Shown here: positions 52,158 to 60,603 of the stretch, one piece after another | How the letters are laid out: each line of letters opens with the position of its first letter | How positions within the stretch are numbered: position 1 is the first letter of the stretch | Origin: Roseovarius aestuariivivens | GTDB taxonomy: Bacteria > Pseudomonadota > Alphaproteobacteria > Rhodobacterales > Rhodobacteraceae | Reading direction: 5' to 3' | NCBI RefSeq assembly: GCF_004761875.1 | Contig: NZ_SJEY01000009.1 | Coordinates: 62,001-126,000 of the forward strand | Length of the DNA: 64,000 nucleotides | Program-made: the position numbers and the translations under genes | Notes under the pieces: generated by a model | Databases searched by the model: none | Told to the model about the DNA's origin: nothing | Seen by the model: the letters and a program-made list of their open reading frames with translations, nothing else

Positions 52158-53126
52158 CTACCCCGTCAGCAGCCTGAAATCCGGGGCAAGCCAAGGCACC
52201 TGCGCCACGGTGGGCGCGATCACCCGGTCACGCAGAAGCGGGCGAACCGTCGCCTCGAAGAGCGACACAACACGGTGCGGCACGGCCTCGGCATGAAAGA
52301 CCGACAACGGCCGCACGAAGCCCGCATCCGGGAACGGCAGGACCCGCAGACGCGGAACGAGCGCACCGGCCGAGGCGACATTGAGTGCGGTGGTGATCGT
52401 CCAGGCCTGGCCTTCGGCCACCATGGACAGGATCGCCGGCGTGCTTTCGAATTCGAGCCGCGCCGGAATGTCGAGCCGCAGGCGACGCAGCTGCGCCTCG
52501 ATGCGGCGGCCCATCAGCTGTTTGCGGCTGTAGCGCAGAAGCGGCAGGCGGGACGCGCCGCGCAGGAAGGCGTCGGGCGTGCCTTCCTGGCCGCGCGGGG
52601 CAACAAGCACGTAGGGATCGCGCAAAAGCGGGCGTTCGTCCAGGCGGGTTGCGCGGAATTCGGCGGCGGAGGCGATGCCGATATCGATCTCTTCGGTCTG
52701 CAGCAAGGTCAGGATGTCGTGGCTGGGCCGCGAGCGGAACGACAGGTCGCAGCTGCGCAGATCGCGGCTGAGCCGGGCGGCCAGCGCCGGCGTGACCTGG
52801 GCGTCGAGATCCTCGATCAGTGCAAGGCGCAGCGCGCGCACCAGAGTGCCGGGTTCTTTCGAGACGACCTCTGCCATGCCCTTGCGCAGAAGACCCAAGG
52901 ATTCGTCCACGCGGGCAAGCAGGGTCTCGCCCTCGGAGGTCAGGCGCAGGGGCCGCCTGCGGTGATCGATCAGCGCGACACCCACGGCCTTTTCCAGCCC
53001 GCCTAAGTGATGCGAGACGGTGCTGATGGATAGCCCAAGGCGGCGCGCGGCCTCTTGCAGTGACCCGCCACAGGCGACGGCCTGAAAGACTTCGAGGCCC
53101 TTGAGACTGAGTGTCGAGCGGGTCAT
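52158..53126 (-). CDS. LysR-family regulator of the methylated-amine/BKACE cluster
   Basis: A 322-residue LysR-type regulator with N-terminal HTH (LSLKGLEVFQAVACGGSLQEAARRL...SISTVSHHLGGLEKAVG) and an effector domain from about 95. The start at 53126 (MTRSTLS) is set by the LysR consensus; the frame extends to 53423 over the BKACE promoter. It lies between MttB-like 2 (convergent, 5 bases) and BKACE (divergent). The dyad TTTCGA-N5-TCGAAA sits 25 bases upstream of its start and again in the promoter at 50511, so it likely governs itself, BKACE, MttB-like 2 and the flavoprotein. Confidence 0.87.
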   Translation of the reverse strand: MTRSTLSLKGLEVFQAVACGGSLQEAARRLGLSISTVSHHLGGLEKAVGVALIDHRRRPLRLTSEGETLLARVDESLGLLRKGMAEVVSKEPGTLVRALRLALIEDLDAQVTPALAARLSRDLRSCDLSFRSRPSHDILTLLQTEEIDIGIASAAEFRATRLDERPLLRDPYVLVAPRGQEGTPDAFLRGASRLPLLRYSRKQLMGRRIEAQLRRLRLDIPARLEFESTPAILSMVAEGQAWTITTALNVASAGALVPRLRVLPFPDAGFVRPLSVFHAEAVPHRVVSLFEATVRPLLRDRVIAPTVAQVPWLAPDFRLLTG

Positions 53127-53150
53127 GCGTGCGCGCCTGCCGGGTTTGAT

Positions 53151-53167
53151 TTTCGAATTTCTCGAAA
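53151..53167. promoter_or_regulatory. TTTCGA-N5-TCGAAA operator copy 2
   Basis: Second perfect copy of the dyad at 50511-50527, with the same ATTTTCGA left arm, between the LysR gene and BKACE. The spacer differs (ATTTC against TATTT), as expected for a protein-binding site rather than a duplicated segment. Confidence 0.65.
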
Positions 53168-53249
53168 TCGTGGCACGGTCCGCGACGGTCGGCAAGTCAC
53201 CAAAGCGCGCGATGGCGGCTTGCGCGCGCAGGGCCGCCGGGGCATGTTT

Positions 53250-53296
53250 TGTACAAATTGTAGCAACCTCAAGACCCGCTTTGTCCAATTTGTACA
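53250..53296. promoter_or_regulatory. Long inverted repeat TGTACAAATTG-N25-CAATTTGTACA at the BKACE start
   Basis: Perfect 11-base arms (53250-53260 and 53286-53296). The left arm includes the palindrome TTGTACAA. The right arm overlaps the first codons of BKACE. It may be an operator pair for a second regulator, or a leader hairpin that hides the TTG start region. Confidence 0.5.
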
Positions 53297-54120
53297 CTCC
53301 CTGCATCCTTTGCGTGGCCATCACGGGGTCGGTTCCCACGAAGGCCGACAACCCCGCCGTGCCGATCACCGTGACCGAACAGGTCGAGTCGACCCACGAG
53401 GCGTTCGAGGCGGGGGCAGCCATCGCGCATTGTCACGTGCGCAACGACGACGGCACGCCCAGTTCGGACCCCGAGAAATTCGCCCGTCTGAAGGAAGGGA
53501 TCGAGGCGCATTGCCCGGGCATGATCGTGCAGTTCTCGACCGGTGGCCGGTCGGGCGCGGGTCAGGCGCGGGGCGGGATGCTGCCGCTCGGGCCGGACAT
53601 GGCCTCGCTTTCGGTGGGCTCGAACAATTTTCCGACGCGGGTCTACGAGAATCCGCCCGACCTGATCGCCTATCTGTCGGGGTTGATGCGCGAGCATGAG
53701 ATCACGCCGGAAATCGAGGCGTTCGATCTGAGCCACATCCTTCAGGCGATCCGGCTGCACGAGGCGGGCGAGATTTTCGGAAAGCTATACGTGCAGTTCG
53801 TGATGGGCGTGAAGAACGCGATGCCCGCCGACCGGGAGGTGTTCGACTTTTACGTCAAGCTGATGCGCGACCGGGCGCCCGGGGCCAACTGGTGCGCCGC
53901 GGGGATCGGGGCGAACCAGATCCGGGTCAACGAATGGGCCATCGCGGCGGGCGGGCATACCCGCGCGGGGCTGGAAGACAACGTCCGGCTGGATCGCGAC
54001 ACGCTCGCGCCGTCGAACGCGGCGCTCATCCGGCGGGCGGCGGAGCTTTGCGAGAAATACGAGCGCCCCGTTGCGACGCCCGCGCAGGCGCGTGAGATCC
54101 TCGGCCTGCGCGCCGCGTAA
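53281..54120 (+). CDS. Beta-keto acid cleavage enzyme (BKACE, DUF849)
   Basis: A 279-residue zinc enzyme of the BKACE family, which splits beta-keto acids with acetyl-CoA to acetoacetyl-CoA-type products. Zinc histidines are in IAHCHVRNDDG (His50, His52); QFSTGGRSG, VGSNNFPTRVYENPPDL and EIEAFDLSH are family segments. No ATG fits; a TTG at 53281 gives LSNLYTPCILCVAITGS, matching the usual N terminus, so TTG is chosen. Known substrates include 3-keto-5-aminohexanoate and dehydrocarnitine. With methylated-amine genes beside it a betaine-type substrate is attractive, but inferred. Confidence 0.85.
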   Translation: MSNLYTPCILCVAITGSVPTKADNPAVPITVTEQVESTHEAFEAGAAIAHCHVRNDDGTPSSDPEKFARLKEGIEAHCPGMIVQFSTGGRSGAGQARGGMLPLGPDMASLSVGSNNFPTRVYENPPDLIAYLSGLMREHEITPEIEAFDLSHILQAIRLHEAGEIFGKLYVQFVMGVKNAMPADREVFDFYVKLMRDRAPGANWCAAGIGANQIRVNEWAIAAGGHTRAGLEDNVRLDRDTLAPSNAALIRRAAELCEKYERPVATPAQAREILGLRAA

Positions 54121-54232
54121 GCTTTTGCGCCGCTGCCTCACGCGGATGTGCTAGGCTGGGCCGCGCGGCGCACGTGACGACCGGCGGCGGCGGGCTATAC
54201 TCTTTGCGATCTCATATGGCGGACGGCGCGGC

Positions 54233-55342
54233 GTGACACGGACCTCTTTCGGCAAACAGCTTTTGATCTGTGCGATCCTGATCGGGATCGGCGCGGCGGC
54301 GTGGGGCATGCGTGCGGAGCTGGGCGCGCTCTGGGCCTCGGTGACCGGGACTACGGCAGGCGACGCCCGGGCCGAGCGGAACCGCGACGGGGTGCCGGTG
54401 ATCACCGAGCCGGTGCGGATCGTCAGGGATGACCTGACCTTTTCGGCCATCGGCACGGGCTATGCCGCACGCTCGGTCACGCTGCGGGCCCCGGCCAGCG
54501 GGCGGATCACGGCGCTGAGCCTGAGCCCGGACCGGACGTTTGCGGAAGACGAGGTTCTGCTGCAGCTTGACGACACCGACGAACGTCTGGCGGTGGAATT
54601 GGCCGAAGCGCAGCTGGAACGGGCCACGCAGGAGCGCGAGCGATACCGCGCGCTGCAGGACACAGGCGCCGCGGCGCAAACGCGGCTGGAACAGGTGGAA
54701 ACCGATTTCAAGGTGGCCCGCATCGAGCTGGAACAGGCGCGCGCCGATCTGGAGGACCGCAGCCTGCGCGCGCCCTTCGACGGGGTGACCGGTATCGCGT
54801 CGGTCGAGCGCGGTGACCGCGTGGCCGCCGAGGACGCGGTCGCAACCTTCGACGACCGCAGCAGCATTCTGGTGGAATTCGACCTGCCCGAGGCGTTTCT
54901 GAGCCGTGTGGAGCCGGGCCTGACCGTCACGGCGCGTACGCCCGCGGTCGAGGGGCGCAGCTTTGACGGGCGCATCACCGCCATAGACAGCCGGGTGGAC
55001 CCGGCGACGCGCACCGCGCGCATTCGGGCCAGCATCGACAACAGCGCCGATATTCTGCGCCCCGGCGCGTCCTTCTCGGTGCGCATGGACCTGCCCGGCG
55101 CGGCGTACCCGGCCGTGCCCGAACTGGCGGTGCAATTCTCGCGCGGGTCGCTTCTGGTCTGGCGGGCGCGCGACGGCACGGCCGAGGAGGTGCCGGTGCG
55201 CCTGATCCGACGGCGAGCCGGGCTGGTCATCGTCGACGGCCCGCTGGAGGAAGGCGAACCGGTCGTCGTGGAAGGCACGCAGCGCCTGCGCCCCGGCGTG
55301 ACGCTTGATGTGCTCAACGAATCGACCGAGGCCAGTTCATGA
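54233..55342 (+). CDS. RND efflux membrane-fusion protein
   Basis: A 369-residue periplasmic adaptor of a tripartite RND pump. An N-terminal anchor (LLICAILIGIGAAAWGM) is followed by the split lipoyl domain (APASGRITALSLSPDRTFAEDE ... LRAPFDGVTGIASVERGDRV), a coiled-coil hairpin about residues 112-172 and beta-barrel/MP domains. It starts with GTG at 54233. Its stop overlaps the permease ATG (ATGA at 55339-55342). The substrate cannot be read from the sequence, and no outer-membrane protein follows. Confidence 0.9.
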   Translation: MTRTSFGKQLLICAILIGIGAAAWGMRAELGALWASVTGTTAGDARAERNRDGVPVITEPVRIVRDDLTFSAIGTGYAARSVTLRAPASGRITALSLSPDRTFAEDEVLLQLDDTDERLAVELAEAQLERATQERERYRALQDTGAAAQTRLEQVETDFKVARIELEQARADLEDRSLRAPFDGVTGIASVERGDRVAAEDAVATFDDRSSILVEFDLPEAFLSRVEPGLTVTARTPAVEGRSFDGRITAIDSRVDPATRTARIRASIDNSADILRPGASFSVRMDLPGAAYPAVPELAVQFSRGSLLVWRARDGTAEEVPVRLIRRRAGLVIVDGPLEEGEPVVVEGTQRLRPGVTLDVLNESTEASS

Positions 55343-58300
55343 GCTTTGACGGCGGCGGTCTTTCGGATCTGAGCGTGCGGCGGCCCTATATGGCCGCCGT
55401 CATGAGCCTTTTGATCGCCATCGCCGGGATCGGGGCGCTATTCGGCGTCGAGGTGCGGGAACTGCCGGATGTGGACCGGCCCATCGTGTCGGTGCGCGCC
55501 AATTATCCCGGTGCCTCGCCCACCACTGTCGACGCCGAGGTGTCGTCGCTGGTCGAGGGGGCTGTGGCGCGGGTGGCCGGCGTTGAATCGGTGCGCACCT
55601 CGTCCGAAGAGGGCAATTTCCGGATGCGGGTCGAGTTCAGCGCCGACCGCGATCTGGCCAATGCATCGAACGATGTGCGCGAGGCGGTGAGCCGGATCGA
55701 GAACCGTCTGCCCGACGGGGTGGAAGACCTGTTCGTGGTCAAGTCCGAGCAGGACGCGGACCCCATCGTGGACGTGGCCGTGTGGTCGAACGAGCGATCC
55801 ATCGACACGCTGACGCGGCTGGTGGAGGACGCCATCGCCACCGAGTTCACCGCCGTGGAAGGCGTGGCCGAGGTGGTGCTTTTCGGGGACCGGCAGCGCG
55901 TCTTGCGCGTGGCGGTGGAGCCAGACCGGCTGGCGGCGTTCGGGCTTTCTATCGGGGAAGTGGCCGAAGTGCTGCGCGCGGCGCAGTTCGACGTGCCCGT
56001 GGGCAGCTTTGCCTCCGGCCCGCTGGAAGTTCTGGTGCGCGCCGACGCCACGGTGGCCGACCCCGCACGGATCGAAGACCTGATGCTGAACGACCGAGTG
56101 CGGCTGGGCGATGTGGCGGGCGTTTATTTCGGCCTGGCGACGCCCGACAGCGTGGCGCGCCTTAACGGGCGGCAGGTGGTCAGCCTGGGTATCGTGCGGC
56201 AGGCGCAGTCGAACACGGTGCAGATCTCGGGCGAGGTGAGCCGCGCCATCGAGCGGCTGAAGCTGCGGTTTCCCGATCTGGGCTTTCAGGTGACGAATGA
56301 CGACGCGGTCTTTATCCGGGGCGCGATTGCCGAGGTTTTGAAGACACTGGCGCTGGCGCTGGTGATCGTGATCGCGGTGATCTGGGTGTTCTTCGGGCGG
56401 TTGACCGCGACGCTGATCCCCGCCGTGACGATCCCGATCGCGCTGATGGGCTCCATCGCGGGGCTGTGGCTCATGGGATTTTCGATCAACCTGATCACAC
56501 TTCTGGCACTGGTTCTGGCCACGGGTCTGGTGGTGGATGACGCCATCGTGGTGACCGAGAATATCCAGCGACGCCGGCAGGAGGGCATGGGCCGCCGGGC
56601 CGCCGCCGTTCTGGGCGCGCGGCAGGTCTTTTTCGCGGTCATCGCCACGACGATCACGCTGATCGCGGTCTTCGTGCCGATCTCGTTCCTGCCAAGCGAC
56701 GCCGGGCGGCTGTTCACCGAGTTCGGTTTCATGCTGGCGGTGACGGTGGGCATTTCATCTTTCGTGGCGCTGACCATGTGTCCGATGCTGGCCTCGCTGT
56801 CCGAGGGGCTGGCGCAGGGCAACGGGATCTTCGACGGGCTGGGGGCGTGGCTGAGCCGGACCTATGCCGCGCTGGTGCGCCCGATGATCCGCGCGCCGCT
56901 GGTGACGCTGGTGGGCGCGGCCCTGCTGGCCGGGGGCGCGGGGCTTGTCTATGACGATCTGGGCGCCGAGCTTGTCCCCAAGGAGGACCGCGGCGAAATC
57001 TCGGTCTGGATACAAGGGCCGGACGGCACAGGGCTTGATTACACAGACCGGCAGGTGGTGAAGGTCGAGGAGGCGCTGCAGCCCTTCGTGGACGAGGGTG
57101 TGGGGCGCGGCATCTATTCGATCACCGGGCGTTACGACCTAAACCGCGGCAGCATCGGGATGCGTCTTGTCCCGTGGGAGGCGCGCGAGATCAGCCAGGG
57201 CGAGATCGAGGACGCGATCCGCCCGGCGCTGGAGGGGCTGCCGGGCGCACGTCCCTTCGTGCGGTCAGGCAATTCGCTGGGCCTGCGGGGCAGTTCGGGG
57301 GGCGGGCTGAGCATCGCGCTGACCGGGCCGAATTACCCCGATATCGCCGTGGCGGCGGATGCGTTCGCGGTGGCGATGGAGGATATCCAAGGCCTGTCGC
57401 GTATCCGCGTGCAGTACCAGGCGACCCAGCCGCAGCTGAGCATCGGGGTGGACCGGCAGCGCGCGAGCGATCTGCGGGTGCCGATGGCGACGCTGTCGGG
57501 CACGCTGCGTGCGCTGATCGACGAGGACGAGATCGCCGAGCTGACCATCGAGGACGAAGCCATCCCGATCCTGCTGCAATCGGCGGCGGGCGCGGTGCGC
57601 GACCCGGTGGATCTGATGAACCTGAATATCCGTTCGGACGCGGGCGATCTGGTGCCGCTGAGCCAGATCGTGACCTTCGAGGAAAAGGGCGTGGCCGCCG
57701 AGCTTGACCGCCATGCCCAGCGCCGGGCCATCGAGATCGACGCAAGCGTGGCGCCCGAGGTGACGCTGCGCGAGATGATCGACGAGGTGCGGGCGCTGGC
57801 GCAGGAGGAGTTGCCGGAGGGGATCGGGCTGATCTTTCTCGGTGAGGCCGCATCACTTGACGAGACGTCGTCGGCGCTGACGGTGACCTATGTGATCGCG
57901 CTGCTGGTGGTGTTCCTGGTGCTGCTGGCGCAGTTTGAAAGCCTGACGAGCGCTTTGGTGGTGATGATCACGGTGCCCTTCGGGGTCTGCGCGGCGATCT
58001 ATGCGCTGCTGCTGACGGGGACGACGATCAACATCTACAGCCAGATCGGGGTCTTGATGCTGATCGGGGTAATGGCAAAGAACGGGATCCTGCTGGTGGA
58101 GTTCGCCGATCAGCTGCGCGACCGGGGCAGGCCCGTGGTCGACGCGGCCTACGAGGCGGCGCAGGCGCGGCTGCGGCCCATCGCGATGACGCTCATTTGC
58201 ACGGTGATGTCGGGGCTGCCGCTGATCCTGGGCGGGGGCCCGGGCGCCGAGGCGCGCGCCGCCATCGGCTGGGTCATCGTCGGCGGCCTTGGCCTTGCGG

Positions 58301-58416
58301 CGGTTTTCACGCTGTTCCTGACCCCGGCGGCCTATGCGCTGATCGGGGGTCTGGGCAAATCGCGGGCCTCTGCTGCGCAGGCGCTGGCCGAAGAGCTGAA
58401 GGCGGTGGACGGCTAA
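55339..58416 (+). CDS. RND multidrug-type efflux permease
   Basis: Inner-membrane RND transporter of 1025 residues with twelve spans and two large periplasmic loops. Motifs: PDVDRPIVSVRANYPGASPTTV near the N terminus, the proton-relay aspartates in LATGLVVDDAIVVTENIQRR, and GVMAKNGILLVEFADQLRDRG in the second half. It is of the hydrophobe/amphiphile type rather than the metal type seen in cusA. Coupled to the adaptor gene; no regulator is next to it. Confidence 0.93.
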   Translation: MSFDGGGLSDLSVRRPYMAAVMSLLIAIAGIGALFGVEVRELPDVDRPIVSVRANYPGASPTTVDAEVSSLVEGAVARVAGVESVRTSSEEGNFRMRVEFSADRDLANASNDVREAVSRIENRLPDGVEDLFVVKSEQDADPIVDVAVWSNERSIDTLTRLVEDAIATEFTAVEGVAEVVLFGDRQRVLRVAVEPDRLAAFGLSIGEVAEVLRAAQFDVPVGSFASGPLEVLVRADATVADPARIEDLMLNDRVRLGDVAGVYFGLATPDSVARLNGRQVVSLGIVRQAQSNTVQISGEVSRAIERLKLRFPDLGFQVTNDDAVFIRGAIAEVLKTLALALVIVIAVIWVFFGRLTATLIPAVTIPIALMGSIAGLWLMGFSINLITLLALVLATGLVVDDAIVVTENIQRRRQEGMGRRAAAVLGARQVFFAVIATTITLIAVFVPISFLPSDAGRLFTEFGFMLAVTVGISSFVALTMCPMLASLSEGLAQGNGIFDGLGAWLSRTYAALVRPMIRAPLVTLVGAALLAGGAGLVYDDLGAELVPKEDRGEISVWIQGPDGTGLDYTDRQVVKVEEALQPFVDEGVGRGIYSITGRYDLNRGSIGMRLVPWEAREISQGEIEDAIRPALEGLPGARPFVRSGNSLGLRGSSGGGLSIALTGPNYPDIAVAADAFAVAMEDIQGLSRIRVQYQATQPQLSIGVDRQRASDLRVPMATLSGTLRALIDEDEIAELTIEDEAIPILLQSAAGAVRDPVDLMNLNIRSDAGDLVPLSQIVTFEEKGVAAELDRHAQRRAIEIDASVAPEVTLREMIDEVRALAQEELPEGIGLIFLGEAASLDETSSALTVTYVIALLVVFLVLLAQFESLTSALVVMITVPFGVCAAIYALLLTGTTINIYSQIGVLMLIGVMAKNGILLVEFADQLRDRGRPVVDAAYEAAQARLRPIAMTLICTVMSGLPLILGGGPGAEARAAIGWVIVGGLGLAAVFTLFLTPAAYALIGGLGKSRASAAQALAEELKAVDG

Positions 58417-58742
58417 GGCGGATCGTTGCCGGGCTGCGCGCGCCGCGTCGCGGCGAATCCTTGCCGTAGACCGAAAAAATCGCCGAACCGCATACTTTCG
58501 CCCTGTCTGTTTACTTTGTTCTTCCCTATCGTAAACTTCAAAATCGAGGGACTCAGCATCAGTCAGCTTTGGTCGGGCAAGATGACTTTTTATCCGTAAG
58601 CTCACCTGTCTCATGCGCAGGCCGCATTGCGCGGCGCCAAGCCTGCGGTCCGCCGACGTGAATGCAGAGTTCGTCATGTAGCGTGACGTTTGTTGATTGA
58701 ATTCCGAAGACCGAACCGAATTACAGGAGCCTCTGTCCAAAC
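58417..58742. other. Gene-free stretch of about 325 bases
   Basis: Between the RND permease and the SH3 protein, both on the plus strand. The centre is AT-rich and may hold the promoter of the envelope-protein cluster. AGGAG lies 13 bases before the next ATG, further than usual. I see no hairpin with a T-run and no ORF of note. Confidence 0.5.
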
Positions 58743-59033
58743 ATGCACTCGAAACTTGCAGCAGCCCTTGTCGCCTTCGCCCTAGCCCTGCCCCCTATCG
58801 GAGCGCAAGCCGAAGCCGATGGGCCCGACTTTTACCGTGTCGTCGGCGTGGCGTCGGACGACATGCTAAACCTGCGGCGCGGCCCCGGCACGAATTACGA
58901 AACCATCGTCGGCCTTCCGCCGGGGCGTGAGTTGGACCTGCTGTCGCGGGAAGGCAACGGCTGGTGCCTGGTCGCGCTTCGCGAGACACCCCAGCTGCAG
59001 GGCTATGTGTCTTGCCGCTATATCGGAGAATAA
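58743..59033 (+). CDS. Small exported SH3-domain protein
   Basis: A 96-residue secreted protein: signal peptide to about residue 23 (LVAFALALPPIGAQA) and a bacterial SH3 domain (VASDDMLNLRRGPGTNYETIVGLPPG ... GYVSCRYIGE). Such domains bind peptidoglycan or cell-wall peptides. Its stop is 5 bases before the next gene, which carries another SH3 domain, so the pair are probably made together. Confidence 0.85.
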   Translation: MHSKLAAALVAFALALPPIGAQAEADGPDFYRVVGVASDDMLNLRRGPGTNYETIVGLPPGRELDLLSREGNGWCLVALRETPQLQGYVSCRYIGE

Positions 59034-59038
59034 TCCCC

Positions 59039-60121
59039 ATGTTCCTGTCCTTTTCACGGGCTCGGTCACGGGCCGGAGTGTTTTCGGCCATCCTTCTTTC
59101 AGCCGTTGCAGGCGGGGCGCTTGCACCGGCCGCGTCCGCGCAGGACAGCGTGCGGATCCAGTTCGAAAGCGGCGCGACCGACACGCAGATCAATGGCACG
59201 ATCGTCGGTGACGAATACATCGATTACGTGGTCAACGCCCGCGCCGGTCAGACCATGGTCGTCGCGCTGGACGTGACGGCCACGAATGGCAACGGATCGG
59301 CCTTTTTCAACATCCTGCCGGCGGGCAAGGATTTCGACGGGCTTTATACCGGTCACATGGATGACGACAACCGCGCCGAAGTGACGGTTCCTTCGGATGG
59401 CGACTGGGCGATCCGTGTCTATCTGATGGGCAACGATCGCGATGCCGGCAAGACCGTGGGCTATGCGATCAACCTTTATATCACGCCCACGGGCGCCAGC
59501 AGCGGCAGCAGCACCCCCGCCTCTGGGTCAAGCCCGGACATGTTGCCAGAAGAGGACTTTTTCATCGTCAATCTTTCGACCGCGGGCGGAACGCTGAACG
59601 TGCGGGACGCGCCGCGGGCGAGCGGGGGCCTTGTCGGCAAGGTGACGAACGGCACTGTTATGCGCAACACCGGCGGCTGCACCCTGTCGGACGGTCAGCA
59701 GTGGTGCAAGGTCGAACCCTCGGCCGGCGGGCCGTCGGGTTGGGTCGCCGCGCGGTTCCTGTCGCTGCCGCAACCCGGCGGTCAGGGACAGGCCACCCAA
59801 CTTCCCAGCGCCAGCCGCATGGAGCGTGTCACCTTCAGCGCCGGAACGACCGGCACGGAACTTGGCGATCAGCTTGGGCCGAACACTTCGGTCACGTATC
59901 TGCTTGGCGCGAAGGCGGGACAGAATCTCTATTTCCGTCTGGCCGCGGACGCATCGGTGCTGTCCTGGCGGATCTACAATCCGGACGGGTCGCTGGCCGA
60001 TCAGGGCGGGCCCGGGAAGGAATACCGCGGCGAGCTTTGGCAAACCGGGGAGCACAAGTTCGAGGTCATGAATTCGGGCGGCAGCGCCCAGTCTTTCAAC
60101 GTGATCTTCAGCATCGATTAA
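59039..60121 (+). CDS. Exported protein with two PliG-like domains around an SH3 domain
   Basis: A 360-residue exported protein. A signal peptide ends near residue 34 (APAASAQ). Residues ~37-149 resemble PliG, the periplasmic inhibitor of goose-type lysozyme: VRIQFESGATDTQINGTI at the start and VPSDGDWAIRVYLMGNDRDAG near the end line up with my memory of E. coli PliG. A Ser/Gly linker (151-168), an SH3 domain (~182-243, with Cys214 and Cys223) and a second, more divergent PliG-like domain (~261-360) follow. Inhibition of lysozyme is inferred; PPC-like beta-sandwich binding domains are the alternative. I know no described protein with this order. Confidence 0.75.
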   Translation: MFLSFSRARSRAGVFSAILLSAVAGGALAPAASAQDSVRIQFESGATDTQINGTIVGDEYIDYVVNARAGQTMVVALDVTATNGNGSAFFNILPAGKDFDGLYTGHMDDDNRAEVTVPSDGDWAIRVYLMGNDRDAGKTVGYAINLYITPTGASSGSSTPASGSSPDMLPEEDFFIVNLSTAGGTLNVRDAPRASGGLVGKVTNGTVMRNTGGCTLSDGQQWCKVEPSAGGPSGWVAARFLSLPQPGGQGQATQLPSASRMERVTFSAGTTGTELGDQLGPNTSVTYLLGAKAGQNLYFRLAADASVLSWRIYNPDGSLADQGGPGKEYRGELWQTGEHKFEVMNSGGSAQSFNVIFSID

Positions 60122-60157
60122 ATCAGCGACCAAGCATGCAATACTGAAAGGACCAGC

Positions 60158-60466
60158 ATGAAACCTTTGAAACTTTTTGTCGGACTTGCCTCAATCGCCG
60201 CACTGGCGGGCTGTGTGGAAGACAGCGGATCCTCGGCGCCAGCGCAAGGAACGCCGAGCGTCGGAAGCTCTTCGGACGTGACGTCTTTCCAGGGCGCGCG
60301 GGCCGGACAGGCCGAGGGCGGTCTGCGCGCGCTTGGCTACGAGCCGATCCGCAGCCAGGGCCTGACGACCTACTGGTTCAACCGCGACACTGGCGCCTGT
60401 GCTGAGATCACCACCTCGGACGGGCGGTATTCCAGCGTCACAATGGTGCCGGCCGAAGACTGCTAA
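60158..60466 (+). CDS. Small lipoprotein with the GARAGQAEGGL domain
   Basis: A 102-residue lipoprotein: signal peptide with lipobox ALAGC (Cys19), a short Ser/Gly linker and one domain (37-102) that includes SDVTSFQGARAGQAEGGL, TTYWFNRDTGACAEITTSDG and C-terminal PAEDC. The domain recurs, without gaps, at the end of the next lipoprotein. Two cysteines (81 and 102) are shared and could form a disulfide. I cannot name the domain. Confidence 0.8.
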   Translation: MKPLKLFVGLASIAALAGCVEDSGSSAPAQGTPSVGSSSDVTSFQGARAGQAEGGLRALGYEPIRSQGLTTYWFNRDTGACAEITTSDGRYSSVTMVPAEDC

Positions 60467-60494
60467 GCGCAGGTCGGCACATATGAAAAAGGCA

Positions 60495-60514
60495 GGCACG
60501 CGTCCACGCGTGCC
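60495..60514 (+). terminator. GC-rich hairpin between the two lipoprotein genes
   Basis: GGCACGCGT-CC-ACGCGTGCC, a 9-base stem with a 2-base gap, about 30 bases after the first lipoprotein stop. No T-run follows, so it may attenuate or stabilise rather than terminate transcription. Confidence 0.4.
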
Positions 60515-60603
60515 GGTCTGCACACCGGGTAAGACGCGCGCGGCGGCGGGACGGCCGCGCCGGCACCAAAGGGCGATCATGACGTAAATTGAGGGATCAA
60601 AAG

